This document shows, in pieces, positions 7,431 through 16,505 of a stretch of DNA of 25,229 nt. Position numbers and translations under genes: made by a program. Position 1 is the stretch's first letter, and every line of letters begins with the position of its first letter. This DNA comes from Candidatus Woesearchaeota archaeon. GTDB taxonomy: Archaea; Nanobdellota; Nanobdellia; Woesearchaeales; JACPBV01. The stretch is from contig JAHWIN010000035.1 of the NCBI GenBank assembly GCA_019322475.1, positions 1-25,229 of the forward strand, written 5' to 3'. The notes under the pieces are model-generated. The model was not told the DNA's origin and ran no database searches. It worked only from the letters and a program-made list of their open reading frames with translations.

Positions 7431-8950
7431 AATGCCGCCTCTGAATCCCTCAAAAATCTAAGGTCATAAGAAAAAAGCTCTCTTATGTCCTTTATGCCAA
7501 GCTTGAACATGGCCAGCCTGTCTATCCCTAGCCCCCATGCCAGCACAGGAACCTCTTTTCCCAAAAGAGGCTTTACAAGCTCAGGCCGGAATATCCCTGA
7601 TCCTCCCAATTCTATCCATCCCAGTTCAGGATGCTTTGCATGAAGCTCAGCAGAAGGCTCTGTAAACGGGAAATATGCAGGCGTTATCTTTATCTGGTCT
7701 GTTTCCCCAAACTCCTCTGCAAACATCTTCAGCAGCCCCCTAAGGTGCCTGAAGTCCAGCCCATCTTCTATAACTATGCCTTCCACCTGGTTGAAGTCAG
7801 CCGAGTGCGTAGCGTCAACAACATCCGGCCTGAAGCATCTGGCAATCCCAAAATACTTGCCGGGGATCTTTATATCCTTTGAAGCGAGCATCCTTGCCGA
7901 TACCGCAGTCCCTTGCGTCCTTAGTATCCTCTGCCTTGTCTTATCCTGGTCAAACTTATACTGCCACCCCTTGCTTATCGTTCCTTTTCCTATCTCATGT
8001 GAGCTTTTCACCTTTTCAATAAGCCCATTATCTATCTTGTCATCTCCTGGCTCGTTTACATAATATGCTGCATGTATGTCCCTTGCTGAATGGAACTGGG
8101 GCATGAACAATGCATCCATATCCCAGAATTCAGTCTCGACTATGGGGCCGAACATCTCCTTAAACCCCAATGACACAAATTTATCCCTTACACCATCAAG
8201 GAACCTTCTGTAATGCTGCCTTTTCCCTCCATAAATCTTTGGGACATTTGCCCTTATGTCATATCTCCTGAATTTTTTCTTTTTCCAAGAGCCGTCCTTG
8301 AGCATCCCAGGAGTAAGCCTGTCATAGAGCTCCTCTATCTTTACGCCTATCGATATAACCTCCTTTCCAAGCTGGGTAAGCTCAGCCTTCTTTTCCTTTT
8401 TTCTCTCTATCTTTATTATGCCTTTCCTCTTCTTCAGGCTTTCCATTGCAAAAAGTTCCTCTTCCTTAAGCCCCTCAACCTCCAGGGGAAAATTCTTTTT
8501 AAGAAATCCTTCTTCAAGGCTCTCTCCCTCCAGAAGTTTCTGTGCATTGGGCAGCAGGGATACAGAAAGCTCTTTCCCTTTCTTTATCGTTATAGCTGCC
8601 TTCCCCCTCAAGACCCCTATACAGATGTTTACCTCTTCTCTTTCCAGCCCGCCTTTTTTTAATATCTGTGAGATGGGGGTATCCTTCTTTACAGCCCCAA
8701 GAAATCGCCTTTCAGGCAGCCCGCCTTTAAGGTATCTTCTGCCGTTTTTATCCAGGTCCACTATACTCCTTACATCCTCTCCAAGCTTTACAAGCCCCTT
8801 GTTCTCAAGCCACTGAAGGCCCCTCATAGCCTCTATCTCCTTAAGGCCGCTCCTAGCAGAGATATCCTTCAGCGTTTTAGCAGAATCCATGACCGAAATT
8901 ACCTTTCTTTCATAGGTATGCAGTGTTTCGATTAATCTTTTTTTGTCCAT
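7427..8950 (-). CDS. pheS: Phenylalanyl-tRNA synthetase alpha subunit
   Basis: This is the catalytic alpha subunit, 507 residues, archaeal type. The N-terminal region to about residue 200 contains winged-helix-like DNA/tRNA-binding modules (SAKTLKDISARSGLKEIEAM). The class II catalytic core follows. FVSLGFKEMFGPIVETEFW contains motif 1; motif 2 lies around RILRTQGTAVSARML and GIARCFRPDVVDATHSADF; and motif 3 is AWGLGIDRLAMFKLGIKDIR. HSADFNQVEG is a characteristic phenylalanine-site segment. The gene follows pheA with a 47-base gap and overlaps the next small gene. Its position right after the phenylalanine pathway genes links supply of the amino acid with its use in translation. Confidence 0.95.
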   Translation of the reverse strand: MDKKRLIETLHTYERKVISVMDSAKTLKDISARSGLKEIEAMRGLQWLENKGLVKLGEDVRSIVDLDKNGRRYLKGGLPERRFLGAVKKDTPISQILKKGGLEREEVNICIGVLRGKAAITIKKGKELSVSLLPNAQKLLEGESLEEGFLKKNFPLEVEGLKEEELFAMESLKKRKGIIKIERKKEKKAELTQLGKEVISIGVKIEELYDRLTPGMLKDGSWKKKKFRRYDIRANVPKIYGGKRQHYRRFLDGVRDKFVSLGFKEMFGPIVETEFWDMDALFMPQFHSARDIHAAYYVNEPGDDKIDNGLIEKVKSSHEIGKGTISKGWQYKFDQDKTRQRILRTQGTAVSARMLASKDIKIPGKYFGIARCFRPDVVDATHSADFNQVEGIVIEDGLDFRHLRGLLKMFAEEFGETDQIKITPAYFPFTEPSAELHAKHPELGWIELGGSGIFRPELVKPLLGKEVPVLAWGLGIDRLAMFKLGIKDIRELFSYDLRFLRDSEAAL

Positions 8951-8997
8951 CTTCTAAACCAGTTCTCACTCAGCAATATGCCCCTTCCCTCTCTTGC

Positions 8998-9807
8998 TCA
9001 GTACTCTCTTGGATAAGACCCCAATATGTTGAGGAAGAAATTCCCTTCTATAGCCTTAAAGGCTTTTTTTATCCTTTCATCCTCCTTGCTCCCTTCCATG
9101 TCTATAAAGAAGATATAGTCGCCAAGCTTTCCTTTTGACGGCCTTGACTCTATCTTTGTAAGGTTTATCTCTCTTTTTGCAAATTCCCCAAGAAGGCCGT
9201 ATAAGAGCCCGGGCTTGTCTGTTTGAGGGTATATGGCTATGGATGTCCTGTCCCTTCCTGTCCTCTTTGCCTCTTTCCTGCTTATGACTGCAAATCTTGT
9301 AGTGTTGAACTTGTTGTCCTGGACCTCTTTTTTTATCTCCTTCAGCTGGTATATCTCTATAGATGCCTTAGGGACGATAGCAGCCTTGGCCTTATCCTCA
9401 CCTCTTGCCGCCATCCTTGCAGACTCGGCGTTGGAGCTGGTATGCACTATCTTAACCTTAGGAATGTTCTTCCTTATGAACCTTTCACACTGCTCATATG
9501 TAGCAGGATGCACATAAAGCGTCTTTATATTTTTCATCCCGTCATGGCCTGCAAGGTTGTGTTTTATATGTAGTATAACTTCAGCTTCTATATTGAGGTC
9601 AAAGTCAAGGAGAGCATCCATTGTTGCCCCTATAGTCCCTGAGACTGAGTTCTCTACAGGCACTACTCCCTTGTCTGCTTCTTTGTTGCTTACAGCCTCA
9701 AAGATATCTCTCACAGTGTCCTTGAATATTATCTCTGCACCCTTGTCTTTCTTCAATGCAGCCTCATGGGAAAATGTTCCCTCAGGCCCTAAGGTAGCTG
9801 TTATCAT
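8998..9807 (-). CDS. pheA: Prephenate dehydratase with ACT domain
   Basis: The enzyme converts prephenate to phenylpyruvate, the precursor of phenylalanine, in the cytoplasm. Its 269 residues hold a catalytic domain (start LGPEGTFSHEAA; VPVENSVSGTIG; conserved NTTRFAVI with the catalytic TRF) and then a C-terminal ACT domain. ACT domains bind phenylalanine for feedback control; here the segment GLLYGLLGEFAKREINLTKI followed by ESRPSKGKLGDYIFF carries the ESRP signature of the Phe site. No chorismate mutase domain precedes it, unlike the fused P-protein of Escherichia coli, so the mutase must come from elsewhere. The start overlaps the tyrA stop as ATGA, suggesting coupled translation. Confidence 0.93.
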   Translation of the reverse strand: MITATLGPEGTFSHEAALKKDKGAEIIFKDTVRDIFEAVSNKEADKGVVPVENSVSGTIGATMDALLDFDLNIEAEVILHIKHNLAGHDGMKNIKTLYVHPATYEQCERFIRKNIPKVKIVHTSSNAESARMAARGEDKAKAAIVPKASIEIYQLKEIKKEVQDNKFNTTRFAVISRKEAKRTGRDRTSIAIYPQTDKPGLLYGLLGEFAKREINLTKIESRPSKGKLGDYIFFIDMEGSKEDERIKKAFKAIEGNFFLNILGSYPREY

Positions 9808-10652
9808 TTTAGCCTCCCTTTCTTGACCAGCTGCCCTATCAGGTAGTCAGAGTATTCAGTAGCCTCTTTCTTGAAGCCCCCAAAAAAGTCCGCCCCTTCC
9901 TTGAAGAAACGGACAAACTCCCCCTTATCCTTTCTTTTTACTATGCCTATAAGCTCCCTTGTAGACCTTATGTATGTTTCCATGGCTTTCTTGTTTTCAG
10001 GGTTTAGCATCTCTATGTCTGCATACAATATTGGATCCTGGTTAAGGAGCCTCCCTACCATGTCCATCCTCAGCTTATAGATGGGTGAAGTGTAATGCAG
10101 GCTTTCCTTGACATCTATCCCTAATTTTTTCAGGGTATTTGCAAGGCATATAGTAGAGAAATGCGTGACCCCCTGCACTATGGACATCATCTTATCATGC
10201 TTTTCCGGCGTAGTTATCCTTACATGCGCCTCATTTTTCTCAAATATCCCTTTGAGCCAGCTTAGCCAGCCCTTTGGCCTTGCAGGGCACAGCACAACAG
10301 TCTGGTTTTTTATAGAATCCACAGAAGGCCCAAAGACAGGATGTGTCCCTATGACTGCAGACTTAGAATTCTTTAGCATGGCATCCACCGGCCCTTTTTT
10401 TATTGACGTAAGGTCTATAAGAAGCGCATCCTCCCTCACTGAAGGCCCGATCTCTTCTATGACCTGGATAGTGCTGCTTATAGGTACGCTTATCACCACA
10501 ACATCGCACTTTGCTGCACACCCCTTTAGGCTTATCTTGGTTTTCCTCCCTGCTATACATACGCTGCATCCATTGCTCTCAAAAAACCTTTTGAACCACT
10601 GGCCCATCTGCCCAGTCCCGCCTATTATGCATATTGATTTTTTTTCTTCCAT
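9804..10652 (-). CDS. tyrA: Prephenate dehydrogenase
   Basis: The enzyme oxidises and decarboxylates prephenate to 4-hydroxyphenylpyruvate, the precursor of tyrosine. The 282-residue protein begins almost directly with the NAD(P)-binding Rossmann motif (CIIGGTGQMGQWF, about residues 8-20). It then has the GTHPVFGPS block with the conserved histidine and the helical C-terminal part (VQGVTHFSTICLANTLKKLG). No chorismate mutase or ACT domain is present. The dinucleotide preference and a possible use of arogenate cannot be told from the sequence. The gene lies 31 bases after aroC and overlaps pheA by four bases. The ribosome binding site is weak. Confidence 0.9.
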   Translation of the reverse strand: MEEKKSICIIGGTGQMGQWFKRFFESNGCSVCIAGRKTKISLKGCAAKCDVVVISVPISSTIQVIEEIGPSVREDALLIDLTSIKKGPVDAMLKNSKSAVIGTHPVFGPSVDSIKNQTVVLCPARPKGWLSWLKGIFEKNEAHVRITTPEKHDKMMSIVQGVTHFSTICLANTLKKLGIDVKESLHYTSPIYKLRMDMVGRLLNQDPILYADIEMLNPENKKAMETYIRSTRELIGIVKRKDKGEFVRFFKEGADFFGGFKKEATEYSDYLIGQLVKKGRLK

Positions 10653-10683
10653 TTTAGGTTGTTATCCTGCTTGCCCTTAGTTT

Positions 10684-11838
10684 CTATTTCTCCTTCAGCC
10701 TCATCCACTTCTCATCTAATCTTGCGATTCCATCATAAGCCTTTGCCATGTACAACGCATCAAGTATTGCACATGAAGCCATAGCCTCTGCCACAACATA
10801 TATCCTGCCTAAAAGTGTAGGATCCCTTCTCGTTATAGGGCTCAAGACTTCCTCTTTCATCTCTTTCATGTTTATGCTTGTCTGCTTTACAGATATCGTA
10901 GGTGTCGGCTTTACAGCCACCCTTATTACAAGGTCCTCCCCATTTGTTATCCCTCCCAAAAACCCGCCGGCATTGTTCGTCTTGAACCTTACCTTCCTGT
11001 CTTTTGACATATAAGGCTGGTCATTGTTCTCAGACCCCTTCATGTTGCCTACCCTGAATCCTGCTCCGAATTCAACACCTTTTATCGCCCCTATGCTTGC
11101 AAGAGCATGCGCTATAAGCGCATTCGCCTTGTCAAAGACAGGCTCCCCTAACCCTGGCGGGACGTTATGGACTATTATCTCAGTTACCCCTCCTGCAGTG
11201 TCTCCTTCTTCCTTTATCTCAAGCACCTTTTTTTCCATCTTTTTGGCAGCCTCTAGATCGGGGCAGTTTATCTCGTTCTTCCTGTAGTTCTTCTTTGCCT
11301 CCTCAAAACTCATATTCTTTGCCTTTATCCCCATGCACTCTTTTGTGTATGCTATAACCTCTATACCCTCTCTTTCAAGTATATGCTTTGCCACTGCTCC
11401 TCCTGCTACCCTTCCTACAGTCTCCCTTCCTGATGCCCTCCCTGCACCGCACCAGTCCTGCGCTTCCCCGTATTTCATGAAAAAAGGGTATGTGGCATGC
11501 CCTGGCCTGAATATGTCCTTATACTGCCTGTACTGGTCGATATGCACTTTCTGTGTATCGACATTATAGACCATTATCCCTACAGGAGCTCCCGTCGTCA
11601 CACCATCCTGGCCTATGCCTGCAAATATCTCGCATTCATCTTTCTCCTTTCTCGGGCTGTTAAGTTTCCCCACGCCGGGCTTCCTCTTGTCAAGCTCCTT
11701 TTGTATCATATCTCTGGTAAGCTTCAGCCCAGGAGGAACACCATCAACTATGACTGCTAATCCAGACCCTTTTCCTTTCCCGTAAGATTCCCCCACAGTT
11801 GTTATCCTAAAGACCCTTCCAAAAGTGTTTCCCATCAT
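10684..11838 (-). CDS. aroC: Chorismate synthase
   Basis: The enzyme removes phosphate from 5-enolpyruvylshikimate 3-phosphate to make chorismate, using reduced flavin. The 384 residues are of usual length. The N-terminal MGNTFGRVFRITTVGESYGK, the RPGHATYPFFMKYG block and GRASGRETVGRVAGGAVAK are characteristic, as is the C-terminal RRDPTLLGRIYVVAEAM. AGGAGGT (11847-11853) lies eight bases before the first of two consecutive ATG codons, supporting that start. HATY replaces the more common HADY or HADYT, a minor variant. The gene stands between aroA and tyrA, at the branch point toward Phe and Tyr. Confidence 0.95.
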   Translation of the reverse strand: MMGNTFGRVFRITTVGESYGKGKGSGLAVIVDGVPPGLKLTRDMIQKELDKRKPGVGKLNSPRKEKDECEIFAGIGQDGVTTGAPVGIMVYNVDTQKVHIDQYRQYKDIFRPGHATYPFFMKYGEAQDWCGAGRASGRETVGRVAGGAVAKHILEREGIEVIAYTKECMGIKAKNMSFEEAKKNYRKNEINCPDLEAAKKMEKKVLEIKEEGDTAGGVTEIIVHNVPPGLGEPVFDKANALIAHALASIGAIKGVEFGAGFRVGNMKGSENNDQPYMSKDRKVRFKTNNAGGFLGGITNGEDLVIRVAVKPTPTISVKQTSINMKEMKEEVLSPITRRDPTLLGRIYVVAEAMASCAILDALYMAKAYDGIARLDEKWMRLKEK

Positions 11839-11890
11839 TTTATCTTACCTCCTGTTCCTGTATTTTTACGCCTTTCAGCACACTTTAATA

Positions 11891-13171
11891 TCAGCTTAGG
11901 CTCATCTTTGCCCCTATCGCTTTCATGGATTCTACATAAGAAGGATATGTGACCTTGACAGATTCTGCTGTAGTTATCTCTGTTTTTCCTTCAGCTATCA
12001 TCCCTGCAAGGCTTAACGCCATCACGACCCTGTGGTCATTATGGCCCCTTACCTTGTTCCCTTTCAACGGGCTTTTATGCACTATAAGGCCCTCTTCCCT
12101 CTCCTTTATGTCCGCCCCCATCTTAGATAGCTCCTCTGTCATGACCTTGATCCTGTCTGTCTCTTTTATCCTTGCCTGCGCAACATTCACCAATGTGGTC
12201 GTTCCTTCAGCAAAACACCCCACAACAGAAAGTGCAGGAAGCGCATCCGGCGTATGGTTTATGTCAAGTTCGCATCCTTTTAGCTCTTTTCCTATTATCC
12301 TTATCCCTTCGCCGGTCTCCTTTATGTCCGCCCCCATCTTTCTTAGGTATCCTATAACTGCCTTGTCTCCCTGGACATCTTCCACCTCAGGGCCTTTTAC
12401 CAGGACATCTGACCTTGTTATTGCTGCCCCTATTATCGGGAATGTCGCTGAGCTCCAGTCAGCAGGTATCTTTTTTTCAAATGCCTTGTATTTTTGTTTT
12501 CCGTATACCTTGTATCTGGTAAGATCCTCAGAAACATCATACCTTATGCCCTGCTCATCAAGCCACTTTAATGTCATCCTTATGTAAGGTATCTCATTTG
12601 GCTTCTCAACGGTTATCTCCGTATCCTCTTCAAGAAGGGGGCAGGCAAGAAGAAGCGAGGAAACATATTGTGATGTTATTCCTTCGATAACTGTACTTCC
12701 CCCTTTCATCTTTCCTTTGATCATTATTGGGCAGTAGCCGTCATTCTTGACAGACAACGCTTCTGCACCAAGCTCATTGAAAGACCTTAGCAATGGCTGC
12801 ATAGGCCTGGAGCTTAATGACTCATCGCCTTCCATCTGCACATCAAACCCGCATAACGCTGCTGTTATGCCTGAGATAAGCCTTAATGATGTTCCTGAAT
12901 TTCCCAGGTTTATCGGGTCTTCTATATTTTTTGGGGAGTTGTCAAACCCCTCAACAACCCATTCCCCTTTGTTTTCTGTGTTTATCTTTGCCCCCAACAT
13001 CCTGCAGGCGCCTACAGCAGCCATAGTGTCATCAGACTCCAGCGGCCTTATTATCTTGGATGTTCCTTTTGCAGCTGAAGCTATTATGACAGCCCTTATC
13101 GTATGTGACTTAGACCCAGGTATTATTATCTCCCCTTCAAGTTTTTCTGTTTTTTCTACTGTAAGTTTCAT
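11891..13171 (-). CDS. aroA: EPSP synthase (3-phosphoshikimate 1-carboxyvinyltransferase)
   Basis: The enzyme joins phosphoenolpyruvate to shikimate 3-phosphate. It has 426 residues, normal for the family. Visible signatures are IPGSKSHTIRAVI (about 17-29, with the substrate-binding lysine and serine), the GNSGTSLRLISGI block, SSRPMQPLL, and DHRVVMALSLAGM near the C-terminus. A ribosome binding site of GGGTGA type lies a few bases before the ATG. The substrate, shikimate 3-phosphate, needs a shikimate kinase, and no kinase gene is present in this operon. The gene follows the AroD-AroE fusion with a gap of about 30 bases. Confidence 0.95.
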   Translation of the reverse strand: MKLTVEKTEKLEGEIIIPGSKSHTIRAVIIASAAKGTSKIIRPLESDDTMAAVGACRMLGAKINTENKGEWVVEGFDNSPKNIEDPINLGNSGTSLRLISGITAALCGFDVQMEGDESLSSRPMQPLLRSFNELGAEALSVKNDGYCPIMIKGKMKGGSTVIEGITSQYVSSLLLACPLLEEDTEITVEKPNEIPYIRMTLKWLDEQGIRYDVSEDLTRYKVYGKQKYKAFEKKIPADWSSATFPIIGAAITRSDVLVKGPEVEDVQGDKAVIGYLRKMGADIKETGEGIRIIGKELKGCELDINHTPDALPALSVVGCFAEGTTTLVNVAQARIKETDRIKVMTEELSKMGADIKEREEGLIVHKSPLKGNKVRGHNDHRVVMALSLAGMIAEGKTEITTAESVKVTYPSYVESMKAIGAKMSLS

Positions 13172-13201
13172 TTTTTCACCCTTCCGTATTCAATCTTTTA
13201 T

Positions 13202-14635
13202 TTATGCCTCTGTCCCCTTTAGGCTTGCCCGTTTTCCTGTAAACATCCTGAACTGCTCTTCAGCCTGGTTGATAAACATCTCATACCCGCTTACAGTCTT
13301 GCACCCCAGCTTGGCAGCCATTTTCAAAAGCATAGTCTCCCTTGGATTATATACTGCATCAAAGACAACAGTTTTCCTGCCTATGATTTTTTTCATCACG
13401 CCTTTTTCTATCGGGCTTCTTTCAGTATCAGGGAACATCCCTATCGATGTGGCGTTTATCACTATATCAACCCCCTCAAGCTTGCCGATCACGTTTATCC
13501 CTATTCCTTCAGACCCATGTCCCAGATCCCCTGCAAGTTTCTTGGCTTTGCTTTCTGTCCTGTTCGCTATAGTAAGCTTCCCTTTGTTCTGTATTATGCC
13601 GTAGCCTATCGCTTTTGCAGCCCCTCCTGCCCCCACCATAAGCACTTCCTTCCCTTCTATCCCTGTTTTCTCTTCTATCGCCTTTATCGCTCCTGCTGCA
13701 TCTGTGTTATGCCCCATTAGCTTCCCATTTTCTTTTACCACTGTGTTGACAGCGCCTATGCTTTCTGCTGTAGCATCTACTCTGTCCAGATATTTTACGA
13801 TCTCTGTTTTGAATGGTATGGTTATGCTCAGGCCGCTTATCATGCCCTTATATGCATCTATGAACCGCCCTATATCCTCTACAAGGAAATTTACATATAT
13901 GCTGTTCATTCCAAGCTTCTCAAAAGCCTTGTTATGGATGACCATGCCTTTGCTGTGCCCTACAGGGTTTCCTGCAAGGCCGAACACCTTTGGATCCTTA
14001 AGCTCGTTTACCCTGTACCTGTCTATCAGCGTGCATGCAGGGATCTGCCCCGGTGCAGACTCCTTTCCTTCTTCAAGAGATCCAAAAGTAAGCTCAGCCC
14101 CAAAAGGTACTGAAAGTATCCTGGAGATTTTTCCTTTCTCTCCCATGCAAAGCGCTATTATCTTCCTTTTCTCTTTCTTTGCCCTTTTGATAAGCCTGAA
14201 TATTGGTAGGTTATCCATTATCGAATTTGCAAAGGATGCTATCTTTATCACGTCAGGCTTTAGCCCTTTTATCTCTTCATATTTTTTTATCAGCTCTTTT
14301 TCATCTGTTTTTTTGAAGTTATGGTAAGATACTATAATCTTTGTTTTGCCTTTGCCCTTTATTATCCTGCTTACCTCTTTTTTCCCCCTGCAGATATCTA
14401 TATCAACAAAACCTGCTTTGAGCCTTATGGCCTCTTCTATGATGCCTGCCCTGTTTTTTCTGTCAGTAACTATTGCTCTTCCAGGTTTATCAGGCATCAC
14501 CTCATTTAATCTGTCTTTGCCTATATCCTTGATAAGGTCCAGCCTAAGCTCAACAAGCTCTGCGATCCTATGCGCTCTTTCTGCATCTTTTACAGCCTGG
14601 CCTGCTGTAGAAGCTGTTATCGGAACAGCGATCAT
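13202..14635 (-). CDS. Fused 3-dehydroquinate dehydratase / shikimate dehydrogenase
   Basis: This 477-residue bifunctional protein carries out two consecutive shikimate-pathway steps: dehydroquinate to dehydroshikimate, then reduction to shikimate. Residues 1 to about 212 are a type I dehydratase (AroD), with ELRLD (29-33), the catalytic histidine in SYHNF (H105) and the Schiff-base lysine in VIKIASF (K131). Residues from about 214 are the dehydrogenase (AroE), with NPVGHSK (223-229), the catalytic lysine in IPFK (K276), HNTDAAG (D312), GAGGAA (335-340) and NRT (358-360), a pattern usually linked to NADP use. All these residues are present, so both halves should be active. A strong GGGGGG-type ribosome binding site precedes the ATG. 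Comparable AroD-AroE fusions are known in plants and some microbes. Confidence 0.95.
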   Translation of the reverse strand: MIAVPITASTAGQAVKDAERAHRIAELVELRLDLIKDIGKDRLNEVMPDKPGRAIVTDRKNRAGIIEEAIRLKAGFVDIDICRGKKEVSRIIKGKGKTKIIVSYHNFKKTDEKELIKKYEEIKGLKPDVIKIASFANSIMDNLPIFRLIKRAKKEKRKIIALCMGEKGKISRILSVPFGAELTFGSLEEGKESAPGQIPACTLIDRYRVNELKDPKVFGLAGNPVGHSKGMVIHNKAFEKLGMNSIYVNFLVEDIGRFIDAYKGMISGLSITIPFKTEIVKYLDRVDATAESIGAVNTVVKENGKLMGHNTDAAGAIKAIEEKTGIEGKEVLMVGAGGAAKAIGYGIIQNKGKLTIANRTESKAKKLAGDLGHGSEGIGINVIGKLEGVDIVINATSIGMFPDTERSPIEKGVMKKIIGRKTVVFDAVYNPRETMLLKMAAKLGCKTVSGYEMFINQAEEQFRMFTGKRASLKGTEA

Positions 14636-14687
14636 GTTTCCCCCCTGGAGCGCATTATTGCGCCCCTGTATTTCATCTGAACATTAT

Positions 14688-15680
14688 CTATTTTTCAACT
14701 ATAGTCTCGTCTATTTTCATGCCGAAATGCCTTCCGGCATCTTCAGTATATGCTAAGACCTCATCCCCTTTCCTGAGATGGATTATAGAGATTGGTTTTC
14801 CGTTGGGCTTTACAAGCCGGATAGTTTCAGCGTTCTGGAGCACCAGTGATATCTTTCTTGGGCCTGCAATGCCTTCTATAAGCATAAGGGGCCTTTTCTC
14901 TACCTTTATCCTGCCAACTACAGCAACCTCTGTATTCCCCTTTGCATCAACTATCAGTGTCTCTGACCCTGTCTTAAGCTCAGAAAGGTATCTCGTTTTT
15001 CCTTCAGGAACCTTGATATATGCATGTACAGCAGAAGCATTCACCCTGAACGGCCTCTGTGCAACATAAGGATTATCTATAGATTCAGAATGGACAAGAA
15101 ACATCCCGGAGCTTGAGTCCCCTACGAGCATTCCCTGGCCTATCTTCATGTTTGTGCATGTGTCTACACAGACCCTGTCGCCTGTCCCGATAGCATTTAT
15201 ACTGGTTATCTTAGCCCTTGTAAGGTTGACCTTTTCTGTAGACTTTTTTATCAGCCTTGCTGTTTTTTTTATCTCGTTGGCATTGCTGGTAGAGAGCAAG
15301 ACCCCGTCAACGCCTTTTTCCAGTATTTCCAAGGCTGTTTTGGCTTCGCTTGCATTCTTCACTTCAGCGATAAGCCCCTTTGTCTGTGCAATAAGGTTCT
15401 CTAAAGGTATTATCTTCCAGTCCCTGGCCCTTATGATAACTGTTTTGGACCTTGATTCCTTAAGTGCCTCCTTTTCATCCTCTTTGCTGTTTATCGTTAT
15501 CATGGCTACATCCTTTCCGGGCTTCAGGTCTCCGTCGCTGCTTATGGTCTTTATCAGTCCAAGCTCCTTGACCTTTTTGCTGTACCCTTTCGGTACAAGA
15601 AGAGCATCTGCATTGCTTTCTAATGAAGTCGTTACTATGTTCTTATCCCACTTAGGCATGTTTATCCATAATTTTTTCAT
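14688..15680 (-). CDS. aroB': 3-Dehydroquinate synthase II (archaeal AroB')
   Basis: This 330-residue protein resembles the archaeal 3-dehydroquinate synthase II studied in Methanocaldococcus (MJ1249), which deaminates and cyclises 2-amino-3,7-dideoxy-threo-hept-6-ulosonate to 3-dehydroquinate with NAD. It is unrelated to bacterial AroB. Typical parts are the start KKLWINMPKWDKN, the block GTGDRVCVDTCTNMKIGQGM and the segment GMFLVHSESIDNPYVAQRPF. It follows the ADTH synthase gene with a gap of only a few bases, so the two enzymes of the alternative route are encoded together. The product feeds the AroD half of the downstream fusion protein. Confidence 0.93.
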   Translation of the reverse strand: MKKLWINMPKWDKNIVTTSLESNADALLVPKGYSKKVKELGLIKTISSDGDLKPGKDVAMITINSKEDEKEALKESRSKTVIIRARDWKIIPLENLIAQTKGLIAEVKNASEAKTALEILEKGVDGVLLSTSNANEIKKTARLIKKSTEKVNLTRAKITSINAIGTGDRVCVDTCTNMKIGQGMLVGDSSSGMFLVHSESIDNPYVAQRPFRVNASAVHAYIKVPEGKTRYLSELKTGSETLIVDAKGNTEVAVVGRIKVEKRPLMLIEGIAGPRKISLVLQNAETIRLVKPNGKPISIIHLRKGDEVLAYTEDAGRHFGMKIDETIVEK

Positions 15681-15685
15681 TTTTC

Positions 15686-16474
15686 TTACCTTAACAGCTC
15701 AAGCGCCTCCTCAGCGCTTTTCCCTTTATGGACTACCTTGCAGACAGCTTTTATGAACTTGTCAGGTGTTTCATGCTGGAAGGAATTTCTTCCCATGGCA
15801 ACCCCTGCAGCCCCTGCTTTCATCGCATCCTCTATCATCTTTAATGTTGCCTTCTCATCACCTTTCGAGCCGCCTGCTATGATTACAGGGACAGGACAGC
15901 CCTCTACAACCTCCTTAAAGGAATCAGGGTCTCCTGTGTAATTTGTCTTTACTATATCAGCGCCCAGCTCTGCCCCTACTCTCGTTGCAAGCTTGACAGC
16001 CTCAACATCCTTTTCATTCTTTATCTTCTTCCCCCTGGGATACATCATCGCCAATAGGGGCATTCCCCACTTTTCACAGTCCTTGGTTACCTTTCCCATG
16101 TCCTTAAGCATCTCTGCTTCATCCTCTGCCCCCACGTTTATATGGATAGATACAGCATCAGCCCCAAGCTTGACAGCCTCCTCCACTGAACAGGCTATAA
16201 TCTTGTGGTTGGGGTCTGGCCCCAGGCTTGTGGATGCTGAAAGGTGGACTATAAGGCCCACATCCCTTCCTCCTGACCTGTGCCCTGCGCCTACTATCCC
16301 TTTGTGAAGGACTATGGCATTTGCTCCGCCGTCAGCGACCTTGTCGATAGCGTTCCTCATGTTCTCCAGGCCTTTTATAGGGCCCACAGTAACTCCATGG
16401 TCCATAGGGATTATGACTGTTTTGGCAGTATTCCTGTCCATTATCCTCTGCATCCTTATCTGTTTTCCTATCAT
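15686..16474 (-). CDS. aroA': ADTH synthase (class I aldolase-like, archaeal AroA')
   Basis: The 262-residue protein belongs to the class I fructose-bisphosphate-aldolase-like family. Its archaeal member MJ0400 makes 2-amino-3,7-dideoxy-threo-hept-6-ulosonate from 6-deoxy-5-ketofructose 1-phosphate and aspartate semialdehyde. Catalytic residues of a TIM barrel are visible: MDHG (D25), MMYPRG (Y145) and the Schiff-base lysine in DIVKTNYTGD (K176). IIAGGSKG and GVAMGRN form the phosphate-binding end. A plain fructose-bisphosphate aldolase role is the main alternative from sequence alone, but the neighbouring 3-dehydroquinate synthase II favours the aromatic role. AGGAGGT lies just before the ATG. 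Confidence 0.88.
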   Translation of the reverse strand: MIGKQIRMQRIMDRNTAKTVIIPMDHGVTVGPIKGLENMRNAIDKVADGGANAIVLHKGIVGAGHRSGGRDVGLIVHLSASTSLGPDPNHKIIACSVEEAVKLGADAVSIHINVGAEDEAEMLKDMGKVTKDCEKWGMPLLAMMYPRGKKIKNEKDVEAVKLATRVGAELGADIVKTNYTGDPDSFKEVVEGCPVPVIIAGGSKGDEKATLKMIEDAMKAGAAGVAMGRNSFQHETPDKFIKAVCKVVHKGKSAEEALELLR

Positions 16475-16505
16475 TTGGATTACCTCCTCACCTCTTGAAT
16501 TGTTC

